35,304 bases of DNA from Candidatus Wildermuthbacteria bacterium RIFCSPHIGHO2_02_FULL_45_25 (lineage in GTDB: Bacteria > Patescibacteriota > Minisyncoccia > Minisyncoccales > UBA10102), in NCBI GenBank assembly GCA_001823215.1, contig MHTV01000006.1, positions 1 to 35,304 on the forward strand, written 5' to 3'. Position numbers and translations under genes: made by a program. The notes under the pieces were generated by a model. The model saw only the letters and a list, made by a program, of their open reading frames with translations, made no database searches and was not told the origin of the DNA. Position 1 is the first letter of the stretch, and each line of letters starts with the position of its first letter. Of this stretch, positions 14,489-22,928 are shown piece after piece.

Positions 14489-15385
14489 TTATCTTGCTAC
14501 CTGTTTGATAATATCTTTTACAAAATCAATCGGCACCGCAAAACTGATATTTTCCGATCCTCGCACAGTCGCCACATTTACCCCAATCACTCTCCCCTGC
14601 AAATCAGCAAGCGGACCTCCTGAATTTCCCGGATTAATCGCAGCGTCTGTTTGAATCACGTTTTGCAACTTTTCCGTGCCAGAGTTGCCCATAGCTTCCA
14701 GATTGCGATTTAATCCGGAAACAATACCAATAGATACCGAATTACTGTACTCACCTAACGCATTTCCTACGGCAAATACAAACTGTCCTAATCGCAAATT
14801 GGAAGAATTTCCCAATTCAGAAGCGGGATAGTTTTCGCCGTCAATCTTCAAAACCGCAAAATCCAAATCAGAATCCCGATACATCACTGCTCCCTGCTTT
14901 TGCGTTCCATCTGAAAGAAGCACCGTATAATCCGCTTGAGTATCCTCCACAACATGGCGATTGGTGGCAATATATCCATCGGAAGTAATCAAAAAGCCAG
15001 TGCCAGCTCCCACTTGTTGACGTTCCGTTCCGCGCTGACGATATCGCGGGATACGCAAATCAAAATCACGGAAAAAAGGATCTTCTCCAAATGGATTCTC
15101 ATACACAATTTCAAGTTTTGGCACATCTTTGGTAATCACCACCGACACAACGCTCGGGACTACCCGCTCCACTGCCAAAGGCAGCTGATCCTCGGGAGAT
15201 CCGGCCTGTTTATCATTCTCCGCAGATTTCTGCATTTGCGTTTCCAGATGCTCCACACGCGCACGCAAATCCCGCAAAGCGGCGTACGCATTGAAGGGAG
15301 CAATATATCCTTCAAACTGCGCGACATACAGCGTCGCAATGAAAAGCGCCAAAACCATTCCAATGACTAAAGATAAGAGTTTCAT
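14489..15385 (-). CDS. HtrA/DegP-like trypsin-fold serine protease without PDZ domain
   Basis: 298 aa. An N-terminal membrane segment (LLSLVIGMVLALFIATLYVA) and a short coiled coil lead to a trypsin-like domain. The triad is visible: His in ATNRHVVED (about 143), Asp in DSDLDFAVLKI (about 173) and Ser in NPGNSGGPL (about 255). GAGTGFLITSDGYI is the family entry motif. The chain stops after SFAVPIDFVKDIIKQVA, just where HtrA proteins would continue into a PDZ domain, so this is a PDZ-less form. Role: quality control or processing of exported proteins. A terminator separates it from the surface protein gene upstream. Confidence 0.93.
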   Translation of the reverse strand: MKLLSLVIGMVLALFIATLYVAQFEGYIAPFNAYAALRDLRARVEHLETQMQKSAENDKQAGSPEDQLPLAVERVVPSVVSVVITKDVPKLEIVYENPFGEDPFFRDFDLRIPRYRQRGTERQQVGAGTGFLITSDGYIATNRHVVEDTQADYTVLLSDGTQKQGAVMYRDSDLDFAVLKIDGENYPASELGNSSNLRLGQFVFAVGNALGEYSNSVSIGIVSGLNRNLEAMGNSGTEKLQNVIQTDAAINPGNSGGPLADLQGRVIGVNVATVRGSENISFAVPIDFVKDIIKQVAR

Positions 15386-15407
15386 GAGAATAATTCAAAG
15401 TTGAAGA

Positions 15408-15435
15408 GCCAAAACGCCCTCCAGGGCGTTTTAGC
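15408..15435 (-). terminator. Intrinsic terminator after the large surface protein gene
   Basis: AAAACGCCCT/AGGGCGTTTT core stem with a 2-nt loop, extended by a GC pair on each side. The minus strand then reads TTTTGGCTCTT. Confidence 0.75.
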
Positions 15436-15449
15436 TTTATCAATCTTTC

Positions 15450-17567
15450 TTAGGACGGCAATATGGCAGTTCCGTCAATATACTTAAATCGTTGATACCC
15501 GCGTCGTACTAAGAAAAATAGAAAGAGCAAAGAAATCGAAAAGAGCATAAAAAGCGGTAAACTAGAATCCCACAGAGAACCTATAACTCCAGCTGCAGCT
15601 GTGAAGGCGCCTGTGAATCCTTGAAAACCTCCTTTGCCTCGCGAAAGAACGTTTGAAGATCCGAGTGCCTTAAGCACATCCCTCACTTCAATTTGCCGTT
15701 CACTTTCGGCCGTGTATCCTCCTCTTGTTACCTGTACTCTTGCTTTGTATGTTCCAGGAGTTTCATACAAGCAAAGATTGTATTCCGTAAGCGTGGTGCT
15801 AGTGAGCGTGCGCACGCTATCCCATGCTTCTCCTTTCCCGCACGAAATACGATATGTGATTTCCCCTTGCGCAGTCCCGATAACATCAGCTGTTAACACA
15901 ACATCCAACGGGCTATCCCCTATTGTTGGTTCTACCCGCAATCCTACCGCTAACGGTTCCCCTCTTCCCTCTTTTTCGGAGATTATATCTCTATTGGATG
16001 GAAAAGATGAAACATACAGAATGGCAGACGCGGTACTTGCTTTCTCGGTATTATACACTCCCACGACATTCATAAGCTGCATTACGTCGGGAGGTAATAC
16101 ATCGAGTGAAGCAATTTGCGCACGGAAAAGGATAACCTTTCCTTCTCCGCCCGCTATATCTCCCAGAAAGAACGTCTGCGTAACATCTTGCAGAAGAGCT
16201 ACTCCGTCAATCTGGGCATTCCCTGCGTACGAGAGATATTCGGGAAGAAAATCGCGCAGATAGACGTTCTCTGCTTTCCCTTCTCCGGTAGAATATACTT
16301 CAATACGAAACTCCACGATGTCTGAAGGATGAACAGTTGCGCTTTTCTGCCATCCGTCTTCCCCTCTTGTTACGTTCCTCACGCTTTTTATTACCTGTAA
16401 CCCCGATGAAACCTCTGAACTCGGGATCGGACTCACCGTCGGAATCGCGCTCGGACTCGGCGAAGGTGAAACACTGGGCACCGGAGAAGGGCTTGGAGTC
16501 GGCGAAGCAGATGGAACCGGACTGTTTCCTCCGATGGATACTGAAACAGGATTTGAATTCGGAAGCGGAGTACTCGTAGCAGGCGGGCTTCCCCCTGACC
16601 TTGCTATCGGGCTCGGACTCGGACTTGGCTCTACTGTTGGAGTAGGACTTATTTCCGGCGTGGGACTTGGGGTCGGAATTGCGCTTGGTGAAGGCGATGG
16701 ACTTGGAGTCGGTGAAGAGCTTGGAGTCGGCGTTACTGTCGGAATCGGTGTTGGTGTTGGCAATGCAGTTGTTTCTTCTTGGTTTCCAAAATTCCTCCAG
16801 ATATTTCCATCCTCCACCGTTGCATGATGGCAACCGTCATCTGTCGCGGGAAACGTTTGAATCCATCCCTCTCGCGTTTCTTCGCATATCTTGTACCCTC
16901 CAGGAGCTAATCCGTAGAACCCATAAAATCCATCTGCTCCGGTTGTTGTGGAGATACTCAATCCTTCCGGCCCTTCAAGAATAATTTGCCATCCATTGAG
17001 AACAGCTTCCGTATCTTTATTCCATTCGCCATTACCGTCCATATCATCGAACTTCTTTCCGGTAATTTTGAACCCGCTCCCGCCGCACGCTTCACGCCCT
17101 TCGATTACCTTTTCGGCATCAAGAAGTCTTTCTCCATAGCGATTCAATCCTCCCCCGAAATCATTGATGACATCTCCGTAAAAGATATCCAATTGATAAC
17201 GGCAGCTTGGCCAGTCAATCTGCAATTGAAGAGATTCGCCAGGATTGATTGTTTTCGTTATGCTATCGAACAGCTGCTGCTTATCCCACAAGCCAACTTG
17301 ATAGACCGCAAAACCGACCGGATACGAACACTCTTCGGAGGCATTCGCTATACTGGCAGAAGCACTCCCCGGCATAATGGATCCGCTTAAATCATCTTCG
17401 GGATTCGGCACACAAACAGTTTGCGTTTGCGAAGTTTCTTCCAACTCTTCTGAAGCGTACGCAGGAGATGCTGTCAGAATAAAAGACTGCATAAGTATTC
17501 CGATACAAAGCAGACTACTCACGAAAAATCTCCCAGCTTTTGGATGAAGCGATGTATTGAATTCCAT
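15450..17567 (-). CDS. Large surface protein: SdrD B-like domain, Pro/Ser/Thr stalk, DUF11-like domain, C-terminal anchor
   Basis: 705 aa from the ATG at 17567. A signal peptide (FFVSSLLCIGILMQSF, then TASPAYA) is followed by a Cys-containing region, an SdrD B-like domain at about 163-262 (GKKFDDMDGNGEWNKD, GFYGFYGLAPGGYKICEE), a Pro/Ser/Thr stalk at about 268-385, a DUF11-like repeat domain (VEFRIEVYSTGEGKAENVYL), a PKD-like Ig domain (SIGDSPLDVVLTADV) and a membrane helix near the C-terminus (LPLFMLFSISLLFLFFLV) with a basic tail. The helix plus basic end would hold it in the membrane, with the stalk projecting the B domain outward. Probably adhesion or surface structure. The track start at 17879 would make the leader coding; I reject it because the signal peptide begins at residue 105 of that frame. 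Confidence 0.87.
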   Translation of the reverse strand: MEFNTSLHPKAGRFFVSSLLCIGILMQSFILTASPAYASEELEETSQTQTVCVPNPEDDLSGSIMPGSASASIANASEECSYPVGFAVYQVGLWDKQQLFDSITKTINPGESLQLQIDWPSCRYQLDIFYGDVINDFGGGLNRYGERLLDAEKVIEGREACGGSGFKITGKKFDDMDGNGEWNKDTEAVLNGWQIILEGPEGLSISTTTGADGFYGFYGLAPGGYKICEETREGWIQTFPATDDGCHHATVEDGNIWRNFGNQEETTALPTPTPIPTVTPTPSSSPTPSPSPSPSAIPTPSPTPEISPTPTVEPSPSPSPIARSGGSPPATSTPLPNSNPVSVSIGGNSPVPSASPTPSPSPVPSVSPSPSPSAIPTVSPIPSSEVSSGLQVIKSVRNVTRGEDGWQKSATVHPSDIVEFRIEVYSTGEGKAENVYLRDFLPEYLSYAGNAQIDGVALLQDVTQTFFLGDIAGGEGKVILFRAQIASLDVLPPDVMQLMNVVGVYNTEKASTASAILYVSSFPSNRDIISEKEGRGEPLAVGLRVEPTIGDSPLDVVLTADVIGTAQGEITYRISCGKGEAWDSVRTLTSTTLTEYNLCLYETPGTYKARVQVTRGGYTAESERQIEVRDVLKALGSSNVLSRGKGGFQGFTGAFTAAAGVIGSLWDSSLPLFMLFSISLLFLFFLVRRGYQRFKYIDGTAILPS
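16411..16768 (-). repeat. Low-complexity tract encoding the Pro/Ser/Thr stalk
   Basis: Degenerate 6-nt-scale repeats on the plus strand (such as GGACTCGGACTTGG) encode PTPTP and SPSPSPS runs in the surface protein. The tract is prone to length change by slippage. Confidence 0.8.
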
Positions 17568-17614
17568 AGCGACAGTTATTATGTTGATGAAACGACCTTT
17601 TGAACTTATAAAAG

Positions 17615-17653
17615 TTCTCCTTGAATGCACCTCCTTTTTGCATTCAAGGAGAA
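17615..17653 (-). promoter_or_regulatory. Leader hairpin with a Shine-Dalgarno-like loop, upstream of the surface protein
   Basis: A 15-bp perfect stem (TTCTCCTTGAATGCA and complement) has a loop reading AAAAGGAGG on the minus strand. It lies 48-86 nt before the ATG at 17567. The stretch 17568-17957 has no supported gene: it holds this hairpin, a promoter and a roughly 290-nt leader. Confidence 0.6.
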
Positions 17654-17864
17654 GGAGGAATTCGTCCGCTCTTTGAAAGCGCAAACTCCCCCTCATAATT
17701 TCAAAAGTCGGTTCCCTCTGTCGCCAATGGGATTTCATGAAAGGTACTTGCGGGCTCCAAAGTTTTGAGGACTCTTGAACCCATATTGAGAAGAAACAAA
17801 ATACGGCCGGAATGATTCTTCCCAATATTGATCCAAGAAAATTTTTCGTCTTCCCTGTACTTTT

Positions 17865-17893
17865 TTTATATAGTGGCAATCTGCACTTGTCAA
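17865..17893 (-). promoter_or_regulatory. Promoter of the large surface protein
   Basis: Perfect TTGACA (17888-17893), 17-nt spacer and TATAAA (17865-17870) on the minus strand. The expected start near 17858 gives a leader of about 290 nt. Confidence 0.65.
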
Positions 17894-17907
17894 ATTTTTC
17901 CTATATC

Positions 17908-17921
17908 TTTGAATTACGAAA
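17908..17921. repeat. Solitary copy of the hairpin-element end sequence
   Basis: TTTGAATTACGAAA is the same outer end as in elements B and C. Here it adjoins a GC hairpin but has no element core and no mirrored second end. Confidence 0.5.
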
Positions 17922-17953
17922 CCAAAAAACCGACCCCCGCCGGTTTTTGGTTT
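17919..17953 (-). terminator. Terminator of the RNase HI gene
   Basis: The 13-bp stem AAACCAAAAA(A)CCG with CGGTTTTTGGTTT has one bulged A and a C-rich loop. On the minus strand it ends in TTTTTTGGTTTC. It starts 4 nt after the RNase HI stop. Confidence 0.75.
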
Positions 17954-17957
17954 GTTG

Positions 17958-18572
17958 CTATACCGCACGCCGATGAAATCCGAGATCCGCAGGATTTTCG
18001 TTGCCCGAAATATGCTTGAGTTTCCCTCCGTTTTTTTCAAATTCCCGCCGAATCCTTGCAACCTCCCACGCAAGTTTTACGGTTTCTGGCGCCACCTCAT
18101 CTTTTTTAATAAATCCCTTTGACCAATAATCCAAAATCAGTTTGCTGTCTCCCGATACTTCTTGTAACCTTTTTTGGATTGCGATTTCCATTGCGTATTT
18201 GCAACCCAACAGCTCTCCGTAGTTATTTGTCGCATTCTTAATCGTCTGTTTTCCGAATTTATTTATATCTTTTGCATGCACCGCAAGCGATAACAGGTCT
18301 GTCCCTTTTTCATCGGTAACACTTACCTCCACGCCATCCCCTCTTCCCGTGCCGGCATCAAAATAAATTCCTTTGGGCAATTCTTTTTTAAAACCGTAGT
18401 CGGCGCCCGCTTTCAGCCATTCCTCTGCTTCCTTCCGGGAAGAAAAAGATTTGAACCGCGCGCCTGCCACTCCTTTGACTTTTTCTCCGCACTCTTCCCA
18501 TTCTAAAGCAATTCCTTGAACATGGTTGAACGGCACTATGTACGCATAATATTTTGGTTTTCCTTTTGCCAT
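17958..18572 (-). CDS. rnhA: Ribonuclease HI with N-terminal viroplasmin-like domain
   Basis: 204 aa from the ATG at 18572. The N-terminal hybrid-binding (viroplasmin-like) domain shows YYAYIVPFNHVQG, KGVAGARFKSFSSRKEAEEWL. The RNase H core has the full acidic set: Asp in GIYFDAGTG (about 70), Glu in NNYGELLGCKYA (about 119), Asp in KLILDYWSKG (about 146) and Asp in NENPADLGFHRRA (about 194). It cuts RNA in RNA-DNA hybrids, removing primers and R-loops; the N-terminal domain raises hybrid affinity in homologues. The ORF 17735-18073 on the same strand is a shadow of this gene. Confidence 0.92.
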   Translation of the reverse strand: MAKGKPKYYAYIVPFNHVQGIALEWEECGEKVKGVAGARFKSFSSRKEAEEWLKAGADYGFKKELPKGIYFDAGTGRGDGVEVSVTDEKGTDLLSLAVHAKDINKFGKQTIKNATNNYGELLGCKYAMEIAIQKRLQEVSGDSKLILDYWSKGFIKKDEVAPETVKLAWEVARIRREFEKNGGKLKHISGNENPADLGFHRRAV

Positions 18573-18616
18573 AGACGTCTTCTGCTTCCTTCTAGCCACA
18601 AGCAACATATTCCTTG

Positions 18617-18949
18617 TTACTCTATTTGGGTATCTGGAATGAGTATCGGCAGTCTCATTTCATCCGCGTTTTCCTGTAAACCCGAAGGATTATCTTTTTC
18701 GAACACCAGAAATCCTTTCTGCGCCTCGGAGGATTCGAATGACAAAACAGCTTCAAAAGGAACAAGCGCTTCCGCCATCCACTCATCTTGAGCTTGCGCG
18801 ATTGCTATTCCAAGTTCCTCGCCATTTTCTCCTACCAGACGAATGGGGAATGACGCCTCAAAATACCAAATCCCCATTTCTTGACCCTTTAGAGAAAGAG
18901 GATACGCATAGCTATACGTTATTTTTATTATGCTTTTCAACTTGCGCAA
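18617..18949 (-). CDS. Gmad2 (Ig-like) domain protein without signal peptide, possibly truncated
   Basis: 110 aa at most. The Gmad2 pattern is clear: WYFEASFPIRLVGENGEELG, IAQAQDEWMAEALVPFEAVLSF, and GFLVFEKDNPSGLQENADEM. Gmad2 domains are usually extracytoplasmic, in proteins with a signal peptide or lipobox. Here the frame opens only with a TTG at 18949, inside the last codons of the PEP synthase gene, and no export signal precedes the domain. It may be a truncated gene whose 5' end was lost against ppsA, or it may use a later start such as the ATG at 18880, which would remove the first strand. Family assignment is firm; being functional is not. Confidence 0.65.
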   Translation of the reverse strand: MRKLKSIIKITYSYAYPLSLKGQEMGIWYFEASFPIRLVGENGEELGIAIAQAQDEWMAEALVPFEAVLSFESSEAQKGFLVFEKDNPSGLQENADEMRLPILIPDTQIE

Positions 18950-21344
18950 TATGCAAAAGAGTGGGAATAACTGCGTCCGGATTTAAGGATATACTCTCTA
19001 TTCCCTTGTGAACCAAAAACCGCGCGAATTCCGGATAATCGGACGGAGCTTGCCCACAGATTCCAACATATTTGTTGCGCTCTTGGCATTTGGCAATCGC
19101 GATTTCCACAAGTTTGAGCACCGCGGGATTTGTCTCGTTTGCAACCGCAGCGCCAAATCCCGCATCCCGATCCAAACCAAGTGTCAGTTGCGTCAGATCG
19201 TTGGAACCAATGGACATGCCATCAAAAATATCAAGAAATTCATCGGCAAGCAGTACATTCGATGGAATCTCGCACATCACATAGATTTTCAAGCGCTCAT
19301 CGAGCGCACGATCTAACCCATACGCTTTCATAACCTCCACAACTTTTCGCCCTTCTTCCGGAGTCCGGCAAAAAGGAATCATAGGGACTACATTTGTCAG
19401 ACCCATTTGCTCTCTCACTTTTTTGACAGCCAGACACTCCAAGCCAAAAGCGTCTCGAAATCGTTCATCGGCATATCTCACCGCTCCCCGCCAGCCCAAC
19501 ATGGGATTCTCTTCGTGCGGTTCAAAAAAGTCTCCTCCAATCAAACGCCGGTATTCGTTGCTCTTAAAATCCGAGAACCGAATAATCACTTCGTAAGGCC
19601 AGAACGCGCTTGCGATTCTTCCAATTCCTTCTGCCACTTTCTCCACATAATACATTTTCTTGTCCTGATATCCTCGAGTCAGATCATTGATCTGCTTGAG
19701 CATCCCCTTCACTTCTTCCTGGTCCGCACGAGATAAGAAATTTTCATATCCAAGAAGCGCGTTCGGATGAATTTTCACATAGGACGCGATAATAAATTCC
19801 AGTCTTCCCAGACCCACTCCTTTCACCGGCAACCTCGCGTATTTAAATGCTTCGCCAGGAGACCCGATATTCACCGCGATTCTTGTGTTTGTTTCCGGCA
19901 ATTCGGCGAGCCGATGCTCTTGAATTTCAATATCCAGCGTTCCCTCGCATATTCTTCCTCTTTCTCCGGAAGAGCAATCAATCGTAAGCTCGAATCCCGT
20001 TTCGATCAGCGTTGTCGCCCCTTCACACCCAACAATCGAAGGGATGCCCAACTCTCTTGAAACAATCGCCGCATGACTCATTCTGCCTCCTTTTTCCGTT
20101 ACAACCGCGGAGGCGTGTTTCATATATGGCTCCCAATCGGGATCGGTAATTTCGGCAACAAGAATTTCTCCTTTTTGGAAATTCCTTAAATCGCTCTCGT
20201 GGCGAATAACGCGCGCTTTGCCCGTAGCCGCCTTTGACCCCACCGCGATTCCCTCCGCAATCACCTTCCCCTCGCCCGATACGCGATACACCTGCCGCAC
20301 ATGCGCCGGCTGTTTTCGATGAACTGTTTCAGGACGCGCCTGAACAATATACAACTCCCCGGTTTTTCCGTCTTTTGCCCATTCAATATCCACCGGAACA
20401 GCGAAACCAGAGATATCTGAAAAATGCTTCTCAATTTGAAGCCCCCATGCGGCAAGCTGAAACACTTCTTCATCCTCGAGACAAAAACCATTCTGTTCTC
20501 GGATATCCGTCAGTATTGTTTCAACATCCCCATGCTCATCATAGACAAGTTTTTCCTTTTTTTCGCCGAGTGTTTTTTTCACCAATGGCCGAAATCCCGC
20601 TTTGAGCCCTGCTTTCCATACCATCCATTCATCGGGTATCACTTTACCCTGCACAATAGCTTCTCCCAAACCAAACGATCCATTCAGCGTTACCACGCCG
20701 TCAAAACCGCTTTCAGGATCCAGCGTAAACATCACTCCACTACACGACAAATCCGAACGCACCATCAATTGAACTCCTACCGCTATCGCGGCTTGCTCAT
20801 GAGGAATATGATTACGGTAACGATATGAAATTGCGCGATCCGAAAAGAGCGAAGCCATTACGTCTTTTACCGCTTTCAGAACACGCTCGCTCCCCTGCAC
20901 ATGCAAGTACGTCGCCTGTTGTCCCGCGAACGATGCTTCCGCCGTATCTTCTGTCGTGGCTGAAGAGCGCACCGCGACATCACACTCGCTTTGGTTTTGG
21001 GACACGCAAAGTTTGTCGTACGCTTCCTTAATGGTTTGACTTACCTGATCTGGAAAATTTGTCGCGCATATCTTCTGTCGAATTTTTTTTGCTCTCTCTT
21101 GTAAATTCTGAATATCTTCCATATCCAATCCTTCAAGCTCCTCTCGAATCGCTTCCTTCAGATTATCCTGCTCCAAAAACAATTCGTACGCTTGCGTGGT
21201 AACCGCAAAGCCATTCGGAACACGAATGCCAAAACTCCCCAATTGAGAATACATCTCTCCCAACGAGGCGTTTTTTCCGCCAACAGTCCCTGCATCTTGA
21301 ACGCGGATGGTCGAGAACCACTGAATCAAATTCATAGCAGACAT
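18912..21344 (-). CDS. ppsA: Phosphoenolpyruvate synthase
   Basis: 810 aa, the full length of this family. The N-terminal ATP-grasp domain starts GGKNASLGEMY and has VRSSATTEDTAEASFAGQQ. The swivelling domain carries the phosphorylated His in GGRMSHAAIVSRELGIPS (about 420). The TIM-barrel end contains MCEIPSNVLLADEF, SIGSNDLTQLTLGLDRD and GICGQAPSDYPEF with the catalytic Cys. It converts pyruvate and ATP to phosphoenolpyruvate, AMP and phosphate. In a CPR cell it is likely gluconeogenic or runs as an ATP-yielding step in reverse. A LacD-type aldolase gene lies upstream. A probable promoter (TTGCAT-N16-TAATAT) lies just upstream of the ATG. The 3' end overlaps the Gmad2 frame by 38 nt. Confidence 0.96.
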   Translation of the reverse strand: MSAMNLIQWFSTIRVQDAGTVGGKNASLGEMYSQLGSFGIRVPNGFAVTTQAYELFLEQDNLKEAIREELEGLDMEDIQNLQERAKKIRQKICATNFPDQVSQTIKEAYDKLCVSQNQSECDVAVRSSATTEDTAEASFAGQQATYLHVQGSERVLKAVKDVMASLFSDRAISYRYRNHIPHEQAAIAVGVQLMVRSDLSCSGVMFTLDPESGFDGVVTLNGSFGLGEAIVQGKVIPDEWMVWKAGLKAGFRPLVKKTLGEKKEKLVYDEHGDVETILTDIREQNGFCLEDEEVFQLAAWGLQIEKHFSDISGFAVPVDIEWAKDGKTGELYIVQARPETVHRKQPAHVRQVYRVSGEGKVIAEGIAVGSKAATGKARVIRHESDLRNFQKGEILVAEITDPDWEPYMKHASAVVTEKGGRMSHAAIVSRELGIPSIVGCEGATTLIETGFELTIDCSSGERGRICEGTLDIEIQEHRLAELPETNTRIAVNIGSPGEAFKYARLPVKGVGLGRLEFIIASYVKIHPNALLGYENFLSRADQEEVKGMLKQINDLTRGYQDKKMYYVEKVAEGIGRIASAFWPYEVIIRFSDFKSNEYRRLIGGDFFEPHEENPMLGWRGAVRYADERFRDAFGLECLAVKKVREQMGLTNVVPMIPFCRTPEEGRKVVEVMKAYGLDRALDERLKIYVMCEIPSNVLLADEFLDIFDGMSIGSNDLTQLTLGLDRDAGFGAAVANETNPAVLKLVEIAIAKCQERNKYVGICGQAPSDYPEFARFLVHKGIESISLNPDAVIPTLLHIAQVEKHNKNNV

Positions 21345-21461
21345 TGTTTGTATTTTTCATATTACCCCGACTCGCGAGGAATGCAAGGATGCAAAGAGTT
21401 CCATGCAGACACGAAACAGATGCCCAAACCTTTCCACATCGAGCAGAATAATTGCGATATC

Positions 21462-22286
21462 TTACTTCTGGAGCATAATCTGGCTAAGCTCAGCAAACCT
21501 TTGCGGCATTATTTCCTTGAGAAATTTTTCTTGTTCTCCCCCAGTCAACTCAAGCGCTTCTTGCCACAGACCTCGCCCCGCAAGAAATCCTCGGCAACCC
21601 TCTGTTGCGGCAACCTGCAATTGCTCTTTAAACACATCAAATAGTACCCCGCGCGTAAGTAAAATCCATGGAGTTCCTTGCGTAAGTTCGCTTACTCTTC
21701 GACATCCATGCGCATCTGAAGGAAATTCGAGTTTCCATACGGCAGGATCCACTCCGTTTTCTTTTAACATTTGAATAGCACGCAAAACTGCGCTGGCGCT
21801 ATTCTCCCCTTCGCCATACGTAACAATTTCCAAGAAAAACGGCAACTCTTGTTCATTCGCCTCTTCCAATGCTTGACGGGTAATGCGTATCTGATGCTTT
21901 GCCGCATCTGCTGTCGCATTAAAATATAGCAAAAGCTTTGCTCCTTGTGCCCCCATTTCTTTTATCTCCCGCGCAGAATATTGAAGTTGAGATTTTCGAT
22001 TTTCTTTGCCTCCTTCATATCCAGTCTCCTCCATAGGAAGCAGGAATGGAACATTCCCCGAAGGCACTGCCTTGCGCAGCGCCGGCAATCCATACACAGC
22101 ATCAATTAAGATGCCACTGCAATAATTGGCAAGAGGCGCGATAATCCGCGCTTTCATTTGGATTGCCTCTTCGTTGGTTACGGAATCCGGATTATCCGGC
22201 CTCATCATCTTCACAAAACTCCCTCGATGGTCAAACGCAAGCATCACATACCTTCCGTTGCGGGTAAAGTTGGTTGTATCTTTCAT
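21462..22286 (-). CDS. LacD/YihT-type class I aldolase
   Basis: 274 aa. N-terminal LAFDHRGSFVKMM, then GILIDAVYGLPAL, LPMEETGYEGG, GAQGAKLLLYFN and VWKLEFPSDAHG, where the Lys is placed as the Schiff-base residue of the tagatose-1,6-bisphosphate/sulfofructose-phosphate aldolase family. ILLTRGVLFDVFKEQLQVA and GFLAGRGLWQEAL end the barrel. It would cleave or form a ketose (bis)phosphate. Beside PEP synthase, and with no lactose or sulfoquinovose genes seen, use as a fructose-1,6-bisphosphate aldolase is plausible but only inferred. It has its own promoter. Confidence 0.86.
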   Translation of the reverse strand: MKDTTNFTRNGRYVMLAFDHRGSFVKMMRPDNPDSVTNEEAIQMKARIIAPLANYCSGILIDAVYGLPALRKAVPSGNVPFLLPMEETGYEGGKENRKSQLQYSAREIKEMGAQGAKLLLYFNATADAAKHQIRITRQALEEANEQELPFFLEIVTYGEGENSASAVLRAIQMLKENGVDPAVWKLEFPSDAHGCRRVSELTQGTPWILLTRGVLFDVFKEQLQVAATEGCRGFLAGRGLWQEALELTGGEQEKFLKEIMPQRFAELSQIMLQK

Positions 22287-22346
22287 AGAGTTTGGCAGCG
22301 AAATATCTTTCGTATTTCAAATTCACTTTGCATATCCACTATCAAA

Positions 22347-22375
22347 AGTATACCTCACATCTCAAGTTTTCCCAA
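22347..22375 (-). promoter_or_regulatory. Promoter of the aldolase gene
   Basis: TTGGGA (22370-22375), 17-nt spacer and TATACT (22347-22352) on the minus strand, about 60 nt from the start codon. Confidence 0.5.
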
Positions 22376-22377
22376 AC

Positions 22378-22403
22378 GCAAAACCCCCTTTCGGGGGTTT
22401 TGC
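22378..22403 (-). terminator. Intrinsic terminator after the RRM gene
   Basis: An 11-bp stem GCAAAACCCCC/GGGGGTTTTGC with a 4-nt loop, 17 nt after the RRM protein stop. Confidence 0.85.
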
Positions 22404-22420
22404 GCGAGAAAGAATCGAAA

Positions 22421-22756
22421 TTACTCCCGATCCCAATTTCTCTGACGATTGAAAGGCCGTCGAGGAGCTCGTTCCTGCAAAGGACGTGCTTCGTTGACAG
22501 TCAGAGTTCGGCTGTCCATCTCCTGGCCATTGAACATTTCAATTGCCTTTTGAGCGCCTTCGTCTGTTGCCATTTCAACGAATCCAAATCCTTTGGAGCG
22601 TCCGGTTTGTCGGTCGGTAATGACCATCGCAGAAGAAACTTCTCCTGCTTGCGCGAACGCTTCCTCCAATGTCTGCGCGGTTGTGGAATATGAAAGATTC
22701 CCCACGTAGAGCTTCTTTGGATTCGCAGCTCCTGAACCCATTTGTTCTTGGTCCAT
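22421..22756 (-). CDS. RNA-binding protein with one RRM domain
   Basis: 111 aa from the ATG at 22756. One complete RRM: RNP2 is KLYVGNLSYS and RNP1 is SKGFGFVEM, with the helix LEEAFAQAGEVSSA and TDRQTGRSK loop between. A short Arg-rich tail (RAPRRPFNRQRNW) follows. Proteins of this type bind single-stranded RNA and are often cold- or stress-induced in cyanobacteria and others. The track start 31 codons earlier covers a leader with a GTAGGCC/GGCCTAC stem and is less likely coding. A terminator follows closely. Confidence 0.9.
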   Translation of the reverse strand: MDQEQMGSGAANPKKLYVGNLSYSTTAQTLEEAFAQAGEVSSAMVITDRQTGRSKGFGFVEMATDEGAQKAIEMFNGQEMDSRTLTVNEARPLQERAPRRPFNRQRNWDRE

Positions 22757-22928
22757 AGTATACAACTTGGCTTTTTCTGTAGGCCGACCTACCTTACTTC
22801 TTCCTGGCCTACGGAATAGGCATGCATCGCTTAAACGCGAGGGAACCATAAGGAATATCCTACAACTCCTCTTATATCATATCTTTCCATAAAAAGCAAC
22901 CCTTCTTCATGATCAGAAAGACCGCTTT

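Noticed and set aside
16337-16833. Plus- and minus-strand ORFs opposite the Pro/Ser/Thr stalk
   Set aside because: They are low-complexity translations of the stalk-coding repeat in other frames.
17735-18073. 112-aa minus-strand ORF
   Set aside because: It overlaps the RNase HI gene in another frame and crosses its terminator; composition looks like a shadow.
22309-22325. Sequence resembling the element end upstream of the aldolase gene
   Set aside because: TCGTATTTCAAATTC matches only loosely and has no partner arm or core.
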